From assembly GCF_030268885.1 (NCBI RefSeq), contig NZ_BSSA01000003.1, forward strand, positions 124,001 through 188,000: DNA of 64,000 nucleotides, given 5' to 3'. A program made the position numbers and the translations under genes. The notes beneath the pieces were generated by a model. That model had not been told where the DNA came from and did not search any database. It saw only the letters and a program-made list of their open reading frames with translations. Positions 8,997 to 16,729 of the stretch are shown piece after piece (the stretch's first letter is position 1; each line of letters starts with the position of its first letter). The stretch is from Kitasatospora phosalacinea (GTDB lineage: Bacteria > Actinomycetota > Actinomycetes > Streptomycetales > Streptomycetaceae).

Positions 8997-9248
8997 TCAG
9001 GCCAGCGCGGCCTGGACCTGGCGCAGGCTCGGGTTGGTCATCACGCTCTGCTCGCCGGAGGCCGAGACCACCACGACCGTCGGCACCGTCTGGTTGCCGT
9101 CGTTGACCGACTCCACGTACGCGGCCGAGGCCGGGTCCTGCTCGATGTTGATCTCGCTGTAGGCGATGCCCTCGCGGTCCAGCTGGCTCTTGAGGCGGTT
9201 GCAGTAGCCGCACCAGGTCGTGCTGTACATCGTGACGGTGCCGGACAT
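8997..9248 (-). CDS. mrx1: Mycoredoxin (glutaredoxin-like, Mrx1)
   Basis: An 83-residue thioredoxin-fold protein with the redox motif Cys13-Gly-Tyr-Cys16 after the first strand, and the cis-Pro region TVPTVVV. Short glutaredoxin-like proteins with this motif next to uvrD2 are mycoredoxins, which reduce mycothiol mixed disulfides in actinobacteria (Rv3198A in M. tuberculosis). The gene is divergent from uvrD2. An exact SigR-type promoter lies 52 bases upstream of the start codon, so induction by thiol oxidation is expected. Confidence 0.88.
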   Translation of the reverse strand: MSGTVTMYSTTWCGYCNRLKSQLDREGIAYSEINIEQDPASAAYVESVNDGNQTVPTVVVVSASGEQSVMTNPSLRQVQAALA

Positions 9249-9299
9249 GGCGAGGTGCTCCTTCGGTCGACGGACGGTGGCCGGGCGGCCGCCCGGTGC

Positions 9300-9325
9300 A
9301 ACGTCCGGCGGCCCGGGCCCATTCC
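9300..9325 (-). promoter_or_regulatory. SigR-type promoter of the mycoredoxin gene
   Basis: Read on the minus strand, GGAAT (9321-9325 as ATTCC on the plus strand) is followed by 18 bases and GTT (9300-9302). This is the exact GGAAT-N18-GTT form recognised by streptomycete SigR, and the same as the element before sigR in this window. It predicts a transcript start near 9293 and a 45-base leader. Confidence 0.75.
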
Positions 9326-9366
9326 GGGGTGGGTGGTGGTGCGACGATCCGACCATCACGGGCCGC

Positions 9367-9376
9367 CTGTGGACAA
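9367..9376 (-). other. DnaA-box-like sequence upstream of uvrD2
   Basis: CTGTGGACAA on the plus strand is the complement of TTGTCCACAG, a perfect match to the preferred streptomycete DnaA box TTGTCCACA. It lies 41 bases before the uvrD2 start. A role as a promoter -35 region (TGGACA) is also possible. Confidence 0.4.
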
Positions 9377-9417
9377 GCCCGTCCGAACTGTCCGGCGCGC
9401 CTGCGAGGATGGAGGGC

Positions 9418-11718
9418 ATGCAGGAAGACCTCCTCGGGTTCGACGACCCGCACGCGCAGTACGGCCACGCCCCCGTCGGAGCGGACGCGGTGCTGGCCGG
9501 GCTGGACCCCGAGCAGCGCGCCGTGGCCACCGCCCTGCACGGCCCGGTCTGCGTGCTGGCCGGGGCCGGCACCGGCAAGACCCGCGCCATCACCCACCGG
9601 ATCGCCTACGGCGTGCGCAGCGGCGTCTACCACCCCGCGCAGGTCCTCGCCGTGACCTTCACCGCCCGCGCGGCCGGCGAGATGCGCGGCCGCCTGCGCC
9701 AGCTCGGGGCGGACGGCGTGCAGGCCCGCACCTTCCACTCCGCCGCGCTGCGCCAGCTCCAGTACTTCTGGCCGCGCGCCGTCGGCGGCGAGTTCCCCCG
9801 GCTGCTGGAGCGCAAGGTCCAGCTGGTCGCCGAGGCGGCCGGCCGCAGCGGCCTGCGGGTCCAGCGCACCGAACTGCGCGACCTGACGGCCGAGATCGAG
9901 TGGGCCAAGGTCACCCAGGTCGTCCCCGACGACTACCCGGCCGCCCTGGCCAAGTCCGGCCGCGAGGCCCCGCGCGACCCGGCGGAGGTCTCCCGGGTCT
10001 ACGCCGCCTACGAGGCCGCCAAGCAGCAGCGCAACGTGATCGACTTCGAGGACGTGCTGCTGCTCACCGCCGCCATCCTGGAGGAGCGCCCGGAGGTCGC
10101 CGAGCGGGTCCGCTCCCAGTACCGGCACTTCACCGTCGACGAGTACCAGGACGTCTCCCCGCTCCAGCAGCGCCTGCTGGAGCAGTGGACGGGCGGCGAC
10201 GGCGGCGCCAGCCTCTGCGTCGTCGGCGACGCCAGCCAGACCATCTACTCCTTCACCGGCGCCACCCCCGACCACCTGCTGAACTTCCGGCACCGGCACC
10301 CCGGCGCCACCGTGGTCAAGCTGGTCCGGGACTACCGCTCCACCCCGCAGGTGGTGCACCTGGCCAACGGGCTGCTCGCGCAGGCCCGCGGCCAGGCCGC
10401 CCAGCACCGGCTGGAGCTGGTCTCGCAGCGCGAGCCGGGCCCCGAGCCGGTCTACCGCGAGTACCAGGACGAGCCGACCGAGGCCGAGTCCACCGCCCGC
10501 CTGATCCGCGACCTGCTCGGCACCGGCGTGCGGGCCAGCGAGGTCGCGGTGCTGTTCCGCACCAACAGCCAGTCCGAGGTGTACGAGCAGGCCCTCGCCG
10601 ACCTCGGCATCGCCTACCAGCTCAAGGGCGCCGAGCGGTTCTTCGAGCGCCCCGAGGTCCGCGAGGCCGGGGTGCTGCTCAAGGGCGCCGCCCGGGCCGC
10701 CGACGACCCGCTGACCTCCGGCGCGCCCGACCTCGCCGCCCAGGTCCGCGCCGTGCTGGCCACCCGGGGCTTCGCGGCCACCCCGCCGGCCGGCTCCGGC
10801 GCCGTCCGCGAGCGCTGGGAGTCGCTGAACGCGCTGGTCCGGCTCGCCGAGGAGTTCGAGGCCGCCCGCGCCGCCGCGGGCGAGCGCACCGACCTGGCGG
10901 CCTACGTCGCCGAGCTGGACGCCCGGGCCGCCGCCCAGCACGCCCCCGCCGTCGAGGGCGTCACGCTGGCCTCGCTGCACGCCGCCAAGGGCCTGGAGTG
11001 GGACGCGGTCTTCCTGGTCGGCCTGAGCGAGGGCACGCTGCCGATCATCTACGCCAAGACCGACGAGCAGATCGAGGAGGAGCGCCGCCTGCTGTACGTC
11101 GGCGTCACCCGGGCCCGCCGCTTCCTCACCCTCTCCTGGTCGCTCTCCCGCTCCCCGGGCGGCCGCGCCTCCCGCAAGCCCACCCGCTTCCTGGACGGGC
11201 TGCGGCCCGGCTCCGGCAGCCCCGGCGCACGCACCCGCGGCGGGCGCGGGGGCGTCGAGCCGGGCGCGGAGCGCTCCGCCGCGCGCCGGGCGCGCGGCCC
11301 GGTCAAGTGCCGGGTCTGCGACCGGACGCTGACCGAGGGCCGCGAGATCAAGCTCCGCCGCTGCGAGGACTGCCCCTCCACGATGGACGAGGCGCTGTAC
11401 GAGCGGCTGCGCGAGTGGCGCTCGGTCAAGGCCAAGGAGCAGGGCGCCCCGGCCTACGTGGTGTTCACCGACGCCACCCTGACCGCCATCGCGGAGGACG
11501 TGCCGGGCAGCCTCGCGGAGTTGTCCCGGATCTCGGGAGTGGGCGCCATGAAGCTGGACAAGTACGGCGCCGACGTGCTGTTGTTGTGTGCGGGGGAGAG
11601 TCCGGAGCCGGTGGGGGAGACCGACCGGGAGCCGGTGCCCGCCCCGTCCGAGGGCGAGGTCGAGAGCGAAGCCGGGAACAAGGCTGAGAACGAGGCTGAG
11701 AACTCGCCGGAAAAATAG
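9418..11718 (+). CDS. uvrD2: ATP-dependent DNA helicase UvrD2 (SF1, HRDC domain)
   Basis: A 766-residue superfamily 1 helicase. Motif I GAGTGKT is at residues 49-55, motif II DEYQDVSP near 240, motif III DASQTIYSF, and motifs V/VI in LHAAKGLEWDAVF and YVGVTRARRFL. After residue 610 there is a tetracysteine module, Cys631-x2-Cys634 and Cys649-x2-Cys652, then an HRDC domain. This C-terminal order is the hallmark of actinobacterial UvrD2. The ATG at 9418 gives the family's usual N-terminus and has a GGAGGG site before it. Mycobacterial UvrD2 is an essential 3'-5' helicase implicated in repair and replication. The last 40 residues are Glu/Asn-rich and probably disordered. Confidence 0.92.
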   Translation: MQEDLLGFDDPHAQYGHAPVGADAVLAGLDPEQRAVATALHGPVCVLAGAGTGKTRAITHRIAYGVRSGVYHPAQVLAVTFTARAAGEMRGRLRQLGADGVQARTFHSAALRQLQYFWPRAVGGEFPRLLERKVQLVAEAAGRSGLRVQRTELRDLTAEIEWAKVTQVVPDDYPAALAKSGREAPRDPAEVSRVYAAYEAAKQQRNVIDFEDVLLLTAAILEERPEVAERVRSQYRHFTVDEYQDVSPLQQRLLEQWTGGDGGASLCVVGDASQTIYSFTGATPDHLLNFRHRHPGATVVKLVRDYRSTPQVVHLANGLLAQARGQAAQHRLELVSQREPGPEPVYREYQDEPTEAESTARLIRDLLGTGVRASEVAVLFRTNSQSEVYEQALADLGIAYQLKGAERFFERPEVREAGVLLKGAARAADDPLTSGAPDLAAQVRAVLATRGFAATPPAGSGAVRERWESLNALVRLAEEFEAARAAAGERTDLAAYVAELDARAAAQHAPAVEGVTLASLHAAKGLEWDAVFLVGLSEGTLPIIYAKTDEQIEEERRLLYVGVTRARRFLTLSWSLSRSPGGRASRKPTRFLDGLRPGSGSPGARTRGGRGGVEPGAERSAARRARGPVKCRVCDRTLTEGREIKLRRCEDCPSTMDEALYERLREWRSVKAKEQGAPAYVVFTDATLTAIAEDVPGSLAELSRISGVGAMKLDKYGADVLLLCAGESPEPVGETDREPVPAPSEGEVESEAGNKAENEAENSPEK

Positions 11719-11749
11719 TTTGCGCGCCGCGTGTACGGCGCAATAGCCT
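11713..11749 (+). promoter_or_regulatory. WhiB7-type promoter for the wblC leader
   Basis: An AT-rich patch AAAAATAG (11711-11718) lies directly before a -35 TTGCGC (11720-11725), followed by an 18-base spacer and a -10 TAGCCT (11744-11749). Autoregulated whiB7 promoters have an AT-rich block next to the -35, where the AT-hook of the protein binds. The patch overlaps the last codons of uvrD2. Confidence 0.6.
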
Positions 11750-11877
11750 GCCGGAGCGGTCAAGGGGACGAGGCCGCGAAGCTCGCAGAGGGCTTGTTTC
11801 TGCGTGCGCTGACCATCAACCAGATATCGGAGCCCGGGCGACCGGGCTCCGCGAGACGCCGAGAGGAGGCGAGTTCA

Positions 11878-12294
11878 GTGGAGACCAAGATGATCACCAA
11901 AGTGACCGACCTGATGACCACCCTCGCCATGCCCTCGCGCGTCAGCGCGTCGGGTCTGGGTCTTGGCACGGCCGGCGGCAACGCCGGGGTCCAGCTGTCC
12001 GAGCACTGCCTTGTCAGTGATCTGGGCAATGCTGAGGGCACCCGTGTCGAGGCAGGTCTGTCCCGTGACTGGGCGATGTTCGGCGACGGCATTTCGCTGT
12101 CCGACGAGCGACCGACCCAGGCACCGAAGGCAGTAGCGGCAGAGGCCCTGCATGGGCGCTATGCGGCCGCCTCCGGTGCCGGAACCAACAAGCAGGACCA
12201 GCAGATCTCCCTGGCCGAGGCCGCCGTTCGCGGCGCCGGAGCCGGCCGGAAGCAGGCTTTTCGCGGGCCTGGACCCTGGAGCGAACGACCCTGA
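11878..12294 (+). CDS. Upstream ORF in the wblC leader (138 codons)
   Basis: A GTG at 11878 follows a strong GAGGAGG ribosome site by 8 bases, and the frame runs 138 codons to a TGA at 12292-12294. I recognise no domain. Codon third positions are strongly GC-biased in the first 40 codons but much less so later, unusual beside its neighbours. A perfect 9-pair hairpin (11829-11850) precedes the ribosome site, and a terminator (12321-12366) follows 27 bases after the stop. In whiB7/wblC genes an upstream ORF is known to sense ribosome inhibition and control read-through of such a terminator. I infer that this is the sensor ORF; a real small protein product is not excluded. Confidence 0.55.
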   Translation: METKMITKVTDLMTTLAMPSRVSASGLGLGTAGGNAGVQLSEHCLVSDLGNAEGTRVEAGLSRDWAMFGDGISLSDERPTQAPKAVAAEALHGRYAAASGAGTNKQDQQISLAEAAVRGAGAGRKQAFRGPGPWSERP

Positions 12295-12366
12295 CTGAGT
12301 CAGTCACGGGCGGTGCCTCCAGGGCCGCGGAAACCCAGCAACCGGGTTCCGCGGCCCTTCTGTTTT
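12274..12366 (+). promoter_or_regulatory. Transcription attenuator of wblC with competing pairing
   Basis: Bases 12321-12336 pair with about 12344-12359 to form a GC-rich hairpin with one bulged base, followed by TTCTGTTTT, a classical intrinsic terminator and the clearest T-run in this part of the window. Upstream, CCCTGGAG at 12274-12281, inside the last codons of the upstream ORF, is perfectly complementary to CTCCAGGG at 12317-12324, which includes the first four bases of the terminator stem. The two structures compete, so ribosome position at the ORF end would decide termination. Confidence 0.6.
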
Positions 12367-12558
12367 GTCCGGTACGCAAGACCCACCCAGGCCCTCCGGG
12401 GCCTCCGGACCGATCCGAACGACGGAACGGCCGGATCCACATCGAAGACGAGGAAGACGCCCACAGTGTCCACGGTCATCACACCGCCGCCCCTCCCGTC
12501 CGTACCGACCGACAAGACCGTCAAGGCCGACCAGGCCGACCCCCCGGAGGTAACACTC

Positions 12559-12834
12559 ATGCAGCTCACCGCCATCGACGAGGCTGACTCGCTCGGGCTC
12601 CCGATCCCGTGCCGGGCCTTCGACCCGGAGGTCTTCTTCGCGGAGACCCCCGCCGATGTCGAGTACGCCAAGTCCCTGTGTGGCACCTGCCCCGTGAAGG
12701 CCGCCTGTCTCACCGGTGCCATCGAGCGCCGCGAGCCGTGGGGCGTCTGGGGCGGCGAGCTCTTCGTCCAGGGCGTCGTCGTCGCCCGGAAGCGTCCGCG
12801 TGGCCGTCCGCGCAAGACCGAGGTCATGGCGTGA
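12559..12834 (+). CDS. wblC: WhiB-family antibiotic-resistance regulator WblC/WhiB7
   Basis: A 91-residue iron-sulfur WhiB-like protein. The four cluster ligands are Cys18, Cys41, Cys44 and Cys50. The G(V/I)WGG turn is at 62-66 in EPWGVWGGELF, and an AT-hook RGRPRK is at 81-86; the AT-hook is the mark of WhiB7/WblC. I start at the ATG at 12559, 9 bases after a GGAGG site, because this length matches M. tuberculosis WhiB7 (92 residues). A GTG at 12466 in the same frame would add 31 residues and cannot be excluded. The protein binds the primary sigma factor and turns on intrinsic antibiotic resistance genes. Position beside uvrD2 is conserved in mycobacteria. Confidence 0.92.
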   Translation: MQLTAIDEADSLGLPIPCRAFDPEVFFAETPADVEYAKSLCGTCPVKAACLTGAIERREPWGVWGGELFVQGVVVARKRPRGRPRKTEVMA

Positions 12835-13244
12835 ACCCCGCAGCCACGGCCGTCCGCAGCGGCAACGGAGCCGTCCGCAGGGGAGAGCAGCCCCCGCTGG
12901 ACACCGCTCTGCGCCACTCGGTACGCATCGCGGCCGCCAAGGCCGACGCAGAACTGACCCGTCCCTTCCCGAGCACGCACCACGAGCAGGACCACCACAT
13001 GAACCCCGCCGGCATCGATCCGACCGTCCGCTCCGAGCAGACCACTGAACTCCAGATCCAGAACAGGACCCTCGAGATGAATCTCCTCCAAGAATCCCTG
13101 GCGCGTGCGCATATGCAGCAACGCCTCCACGAGGCCGAGGAGCAACGCCTCGGCCTGCGGGTGATGCGCGCGGCGCGACTGCGCCGCAAGGCCGAACGTG
13201 CCTCCCTGCGCGCCCGCAAGGCCCTCGCCGTCGCCCTGATGTGA
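12831..13244 (+). CDS. Hypothetical coiled-coil protein coupled to wblC
   Basis: A 137-residue protein whose GTG overlaps the wblC stop (GTGA), so it is co-translated with wblC. The N-terminal half is low-complexity; residues from about 70 onward form a charged helix rich in Gln, Glu, Leu and Arg, with a basic end (RLRRKAERASLRARKAL), compatible with a coiled coil. An internal ATG at 12999 would give a compact 81-residue helical protein. No known domain. Coupling suggests a job linked to WblC, but that is inference only. Confidence 0.6.
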   Translation: MNPAATAVRSGNGAVRRGEQPPLDTALRHSVRIAAAKADAELTRPFPSTHHEQDHHMNPAGIDPTVRSEQTTELQIQNRTLEMNLLQESLARAHMQQRLHEAEEQRLGLRVMRAARLRRKAERASLRARKALAVALM

Positions 13245-13301
13245 CGGATGCACCACCCCGCCGGTCGGCCGTGAGGCCCCGCCGGTGACCCACCCCTGAA
13301 C

Positions 13302-13343
13302 GCCGACGGCCGGCTCCCCGCACCCGGGGAGCCGGCCGTCGGC
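13302..13343 (+). terminator. Terminator of the wblC operon
   Basis: Bases 13302-13319 pair perfectly with 13326-13343, an 18-pair GC-rich stem with a 6-base loop, starting 58 bases after the last stop codon of the operon. Confidence 0.85.
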
Positions 13344-13520
13344 GCGTTCCGGCACCGCTCTTCCCACCGCCCGCCGGGCGGGTGCGGAGCGGGGCCGGAA
13401 CGACCCCTGGGCGAACCCGGGCACCGTCTGCCCCGTTCCGTCGCATTCATTCCCCGGCCCTAAAACCGCACTTCCGCACGGCTGTTCGCCATTCGAATGG
13501 ATCGTGCAAGGATGGGCGCC

Positions 13521-14591
13521 ATGTGGCCCTCCCTCCCGCTCGGCGAGAAACTGCGCACCGTCCTCGGCCCGCCGCGCAAGGTCCGCCGCCTGGTCAGCAG
13601 CCCGCGCTCCCGGGTCTGGCGGGCCGAACTCTCCGGCCGCCCGGTGGTGGTGAAGCAACTCGTCGACTCGCCCGGCGCCGAACAGCGCTACGCCCGCGAG
13701 GCCGCCGCACTGGCCCTCGCCGCCCGGCCCGGCCGCCCCGGCCGACCGGTGGTGCCCGCGCTGATCGCCACCGACCCGGCCAACCGGCTGCTGGTGCTGG
13801 AGCGCCTGGAGGACCGCACCCCCGGCCCCGGCTGGCGGACCGACTACGCCACCGCGCTCGCCGGGCTGCACGCGAGCGCCCCCGCCGACCTCGACGACCT
13901 CGCCGGGACGGCCCCCGGCACCGACCTGCCCGCCTGGACCGGCCCGACCGAACGCGACCTCGGCTGCTTCATCGCGCTGGCCCGGACCCTCGACGTGCCC
14001 GCCCCGCCCGGCGCCCGCGCCGAGGCCGAGGCCCTGGTCGACCGGCTCTCCGCCACCCCCGTCCGGCACGCGCTGCTGCACGGCGACCCCTGCCCCGGCA
14101 ACGACCTGCACACCGCCGACGGCGTCCGGTTCGTCGACTTCGAGCAGTCCGCGCTCGGCCCCGGCGCGGTCGAGTTCGCCTACCTGCGGATCGGCTTCCC
14201 CACCTGCTGGTGCTCCACCACCCAGCCCGCCGCCGAACTGGCCGACGCCGAGGCCGCCTACCGCACGGCCTGGCGCGCGGCCACCGGTACCGAAGCGGCC
14301 GGCGCCGCCGAACTCGCCGACGCCTGCGCGGGTTGGCTGATCCGCGGCGACGCCCTCGTCCCCGCGGCCGAACGCGGCACCGCCGACCACCTGGCCCGGC
14401 TCCACCACGGCGACTGGACCTGGGGCAACGCCACCGCCCGCCGCCGCCTCCTGCACCGCCTCCGGGCGGTCGCCGAACTGGCCGACGCCGACACCGCCCT
14501 CCCCGTCTTCGGCCGCTTCTGCGCCACCCTCGCCGCCCGCGCCCGCACCACCTGGCCCGCCGCGGGCCCGCTCACCACCGAACGGACCTGA
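13521..14591 (+). CDS. Aminoglycoside phosphotransferase (APH)/choline kinase-like protein
   Basis: A 356-residue protein with the small-molecule kinase fold. The catalytic loop HGDPCPGND is at about 187-195, followed by the metal-binding VDFEQ near 205-209, as in APH and choline kinases. The N-lobe contains VVVKQL, the ATP-binding Lys strand. The ATG at 13521 is preceded by AAGGA at a good distance; an ATG eight codons earlier is less well placed. It follows the wblC operon. Because WblC controls resistance genes, a role in drug modification is tempting, but many such proteins act on unknown metabolites and nothing here fixes the substrate. Confidence 0.75.
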   Translation: MWPSLPLGEKLRTVLGPPRKVRRLVSSPRSRVWRAELSGRPVVVKQLVDSPGAEQRYAREAAALALAARPGRPGRPVVPALIATDPANRLLVLERLEDRTPGPGWRTDYATALAGLHASAPADLDDLAGTAPGTDLPAWTGPTERDLGCFIALARTLDVPAPPGARAEAEALVDRLSATPVRHALLHGDPCPGNDLHTADGVRFVDFEQSALGPGAVEFAYLRIGFPTCWCSTTQPAAELADAEAAYRTAWRAATGTEAAGAAELADACAGWLIRGDALVPAAERGTADHLARLHHGDWTWGNATARRRLLHRLRAVAELADADTALPVFGRFCATLAARARTTWPAAGPLTTERT

Positions 14592-14599
14592 CGGCCCCG

Positions 14600-14980
14600 G
14601 GCCGGGCCGGACCGCTCAGGCCCGGACGACGTCACCCCGTACCGCTCCGGCATCCGGGCCACGTCCTCCGGGTAACCGGGGCCGGTGGCCTGGTCGTTCT
14701 CCGCGGCCAACTCCCGCCCGGAGCCGGTCCGCCCCTCGATGCAGGCCGACCCGAGCCACCCGGCCGCCACCCCCGGCGGGCAGCCGCGCATGACCAGCAC
14801 CTCGCGCGGCGGCGGGGGCGGGTCGGTGAACAGGCCCTCGACGGCCGCGCACCGGCCGAGCAGGTGCCCGTCGTGGCCGTCCCGGTCCTCGGCGACGAGG
14901 AGGTACCGCACCGGGAACGGCCGGTCCCACCGGGCGTGGTTCTCCGCCCGCGCCTGGTCCATCCGCACCTGGTCCGACAA
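14600..14980 (-). CDS. Hypothetical protein, 3' end uncertain (possible frameshift)
   Basis: A minus-strand frame opens at a TTG (14978-14980) behind a GAGGGG site. Its first 115 residues have the amino-acid make-up of a real protein, including an RYLLVAEDRDGHDG strand and two Cys (CPPG, ACIEG). After a PERYG segment the frame does not stop; it runs on to 14258, antisense to the kinase gene, where composition becomes Ser/Arg/Ala noise. I therefore think the natural stop has been lost, perhaps by a frameshift near 14630, and give the supported part only. No family recognised. Confidence 0.4.
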
Positions 14981-15096
14981 CCCTCGCCCCTCTCGTCAGG
15001 AGCGCCCAGCGTGCCTCGCCCGCCCGGGCCGGGCAAGGCGCTCGGCGGCCCGGCCCGGCCCGGGGCGCTCGTGCCGCAACGCCGCGGCCCGGCCGG

Positions 15097-16437
15097 TCAG
15101 TAGGTCTCCGGGTCGGCGAAGCCGGGCAGCCAGCGGACCAGTTCCTCGTGCAGGCGGACGGTGGCGCCGAGCTGGCACAGGACGCCGATGGTGGAGAGGG
15201 TGACCCGGTGGATCAGCAGGTAGGAGGGCGGGAGGTTGAGCCGCTTGCCGAGGTTGTAGGCGGGGGAGCGCGGGTCGGCGATCCGGGCGGCCTGGGTGCG
15301 CATCCAGTCGCGGCTGAAGGTGAACTGCTCGGCGCGGGTGGGCTCGATGATCGGGAGCAGGTAGTCGAGCACCGCGTCCGGGTCGAGGGTGATGCCGGAG
15401 CGGATGAAGTTCTCCTGCCGGAGCAGGTCGTACACCGCCGCCGCGTCACCGGCCAGGGCCAGCCGCAGCGAGGTGCCGATCGGGAGGGGCAGGCCGCCGG
15501 GGAGGCGGTCGACGGTACCGAAGTCGAGCACGCCGAGCTTCCAACTGGCCGCGCTGCGACCGGTCTTGACCAGGCGGAAGTTGCCGGGGTGCGGGTCGGC
15601 GTGCAGCAGGCCGGTGCGGGTCGGGCCGGCGAACAGGAAGCGGGCGAGCAGCTGCCCGGCCCGGTCGCGCTCGGTGCGGGTGCCGTCCGAGACGACCTGG
15701 GAGAGCGGCTTGCCCTCCAGCCACTCGGTGACCAGCACCCGCCCGGACTGGGCGACCACCCGGGGCACCAGGATGTCGGCGTCCCCGGTGAACTCCTCGG
15801 CGTGCACCTGCTGGGACTCCGCCTCCAGCCGGTAGTCGAGCTCCTCGGTGACCCGCTCGCGCAGTTCGGCGATCAGCGGCTTGATGTCCACGCCCGGGAT
15901 CAGCGGGCCCAGCACCCGGGCCAGCCGGGAGAGTTGGCCGAGGTCGCTGAGCAGGGCGTCGCCCGCGCCCGGGTACTGGATCTTGACCGCGACGTCCCGT
16001 CCGTCCTTCCAGACGGCGCGGTGCACCTGGCCGATCGAGGCGGCGGCGGACGGCTGGTCGGAGAAGGACCGGAAGCGGTCGGCCCAGTCGGCCCCGAGGT
16101 CGTCGGCGAGCACCGCGTGCACGGTGCGGGTCGGCATCGCCGGGGCGGACTCCTGGAGTTTGGTGAGCGCGGCCCGGTAGGGGCCCGCGACGTCCTCCGG
16201 GAGGGCGGACTCGAAGACCGACATGGCCTGCCCGAACTTCATCGCGCCCCCCTTCAACTTGCCGAGGGTCGCGAAGAGTTGCTCGGCGGTCTGGGCCTGC
16301 AGCTCGGCCGCGACCTCCTCCGCGGGCCGCCCGCCCAGGCGCTTGCCCAGGCCGAGGGTGGCCCGCCCGGCGAAGCTCAGCGGCAGCGCCGCCAGCCGGG
16401 CCGTCCGGGAGACCGCCTTGCGCGGCATCTCAGACAT
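15097..16437 (-). CDS. ABC1/ADCK (UbiB-like) atypical kinase
   Basis: A 446-residue member of the UbiB/ABC1 family. The N-terminal KxGQ motif region appears as LKGGAMKFGQAMS (about 60-72), which is characteristic and replaces a normal kinase Gly-rich loop. The nucleotide-binding Lys is in VAVKIQYPG, and the catalytic/metal loop is LLHADPHPGNF followed by LDFGTVDRL. These proteins are ATPases tied to membrane lipid or quinone metabolism. The M. tuberculosis homologue Rv3197 is next to whiB7, as here. A short ORF resembling this protein's own N-terminus overlaps its start. Confidence 0.88.
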   Translation of the reverse strand: MSEMPRKAVSRTARLAALPLSFAGRATLGLGKRLGGRPAEEVAAELQAQTAEQLFATLGKLKGGAMKFGQAMSVFESALPEDVAGPYRAALTKLQESAPAMPTRTVHAVLADDLGADWADRFRSFSDQPSAAASIGQVHRAVWKDGRDVAVKIQYPGAGDALLSDLGQLSRLARVLGPLIPGVDIKPLIAELRERVTEELDYRLEAESQQVHAEEFTGDADILVPRVVAQSGRVLVTEWLEGKPLSQVVSDGTRTERDRAGQLLARFLFAGPTRTGLLHADPHPGNFRLVKTGRSAASWKLGVLDFGTVDRLPGGLPLPIGTSLRLALAGDAAAVYDLLRQENFIRSGITLDPDAVLDYLLPIIEPTRAEQFTFSRDWMRTQAARIADPRSPAYNLGKRLNLPPSYLLIHRVTLSTIGVLCQLGATVRLHEELVRWLPGFADPETY

Positions 16438-16549
16438 CCGCCGCCCCCGTCCGGTCGGTGCGGCCGGTGCCGGCCGGGGCCGCCCCGGCGCGTGGGCGGG
16501 CGACCGGCCGTGCCGTGCCGGATCCTGCCTTGCGCGGTAGATCGCTCAC
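16430..16549 (-). pseudogene. 39-codon ORF resembling a duplicated ABC1-kinase N-terminus
   Basis: A GTG at 16547-16549 sits 5-6 bases after an ideal AGGAGGTCC ribosome site and encodes 39 residues. Its first residues, VSDLPRKAGSGTARPVA, align without gaps to the start of the ABC1 kinase that follows, MSEMPRKAVSRTARLAA. The rest is Arg/Pro/Ala/Gly-rich. Its TGA lies inside the first codons of the kinase (ATGTCTGA), so translation would be coupled. The simplest reading is a partial 5' duplication that keeps the good ribosome site and now serves as a leader ORF. Confidence 0.5.
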
Positions 16550-16729
16550 CGGACCTCCTGATCCTCCGGACCGACCGGCGCCCCGCCGGCGGTCGGTACA
16601 GCGGCGTCCCGGAGCCCGGCCCGGCAGCCCCGCCGCCGCCGGGCACCGCCACCCGGCCGGGGTCGGTGCCCCGGGCGGGCGGCGGCGGGCGGATCGGTCG
16701 TGGACCACCGGACGGGCCCAGGGCTCGTC

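Noticed and set aside
7879..11763. 1294-codon minus-strand frame across nudC, GntR and uvrD2
   Set aside because: It is antisense to three genes with complete motifs and shows no domain.
12466..12558. GTG at 12466 as the wblC start
   Set aside because: Length and the GGAGG site favour the ATG at 12559, as in WhiB7; kept as an alternative.
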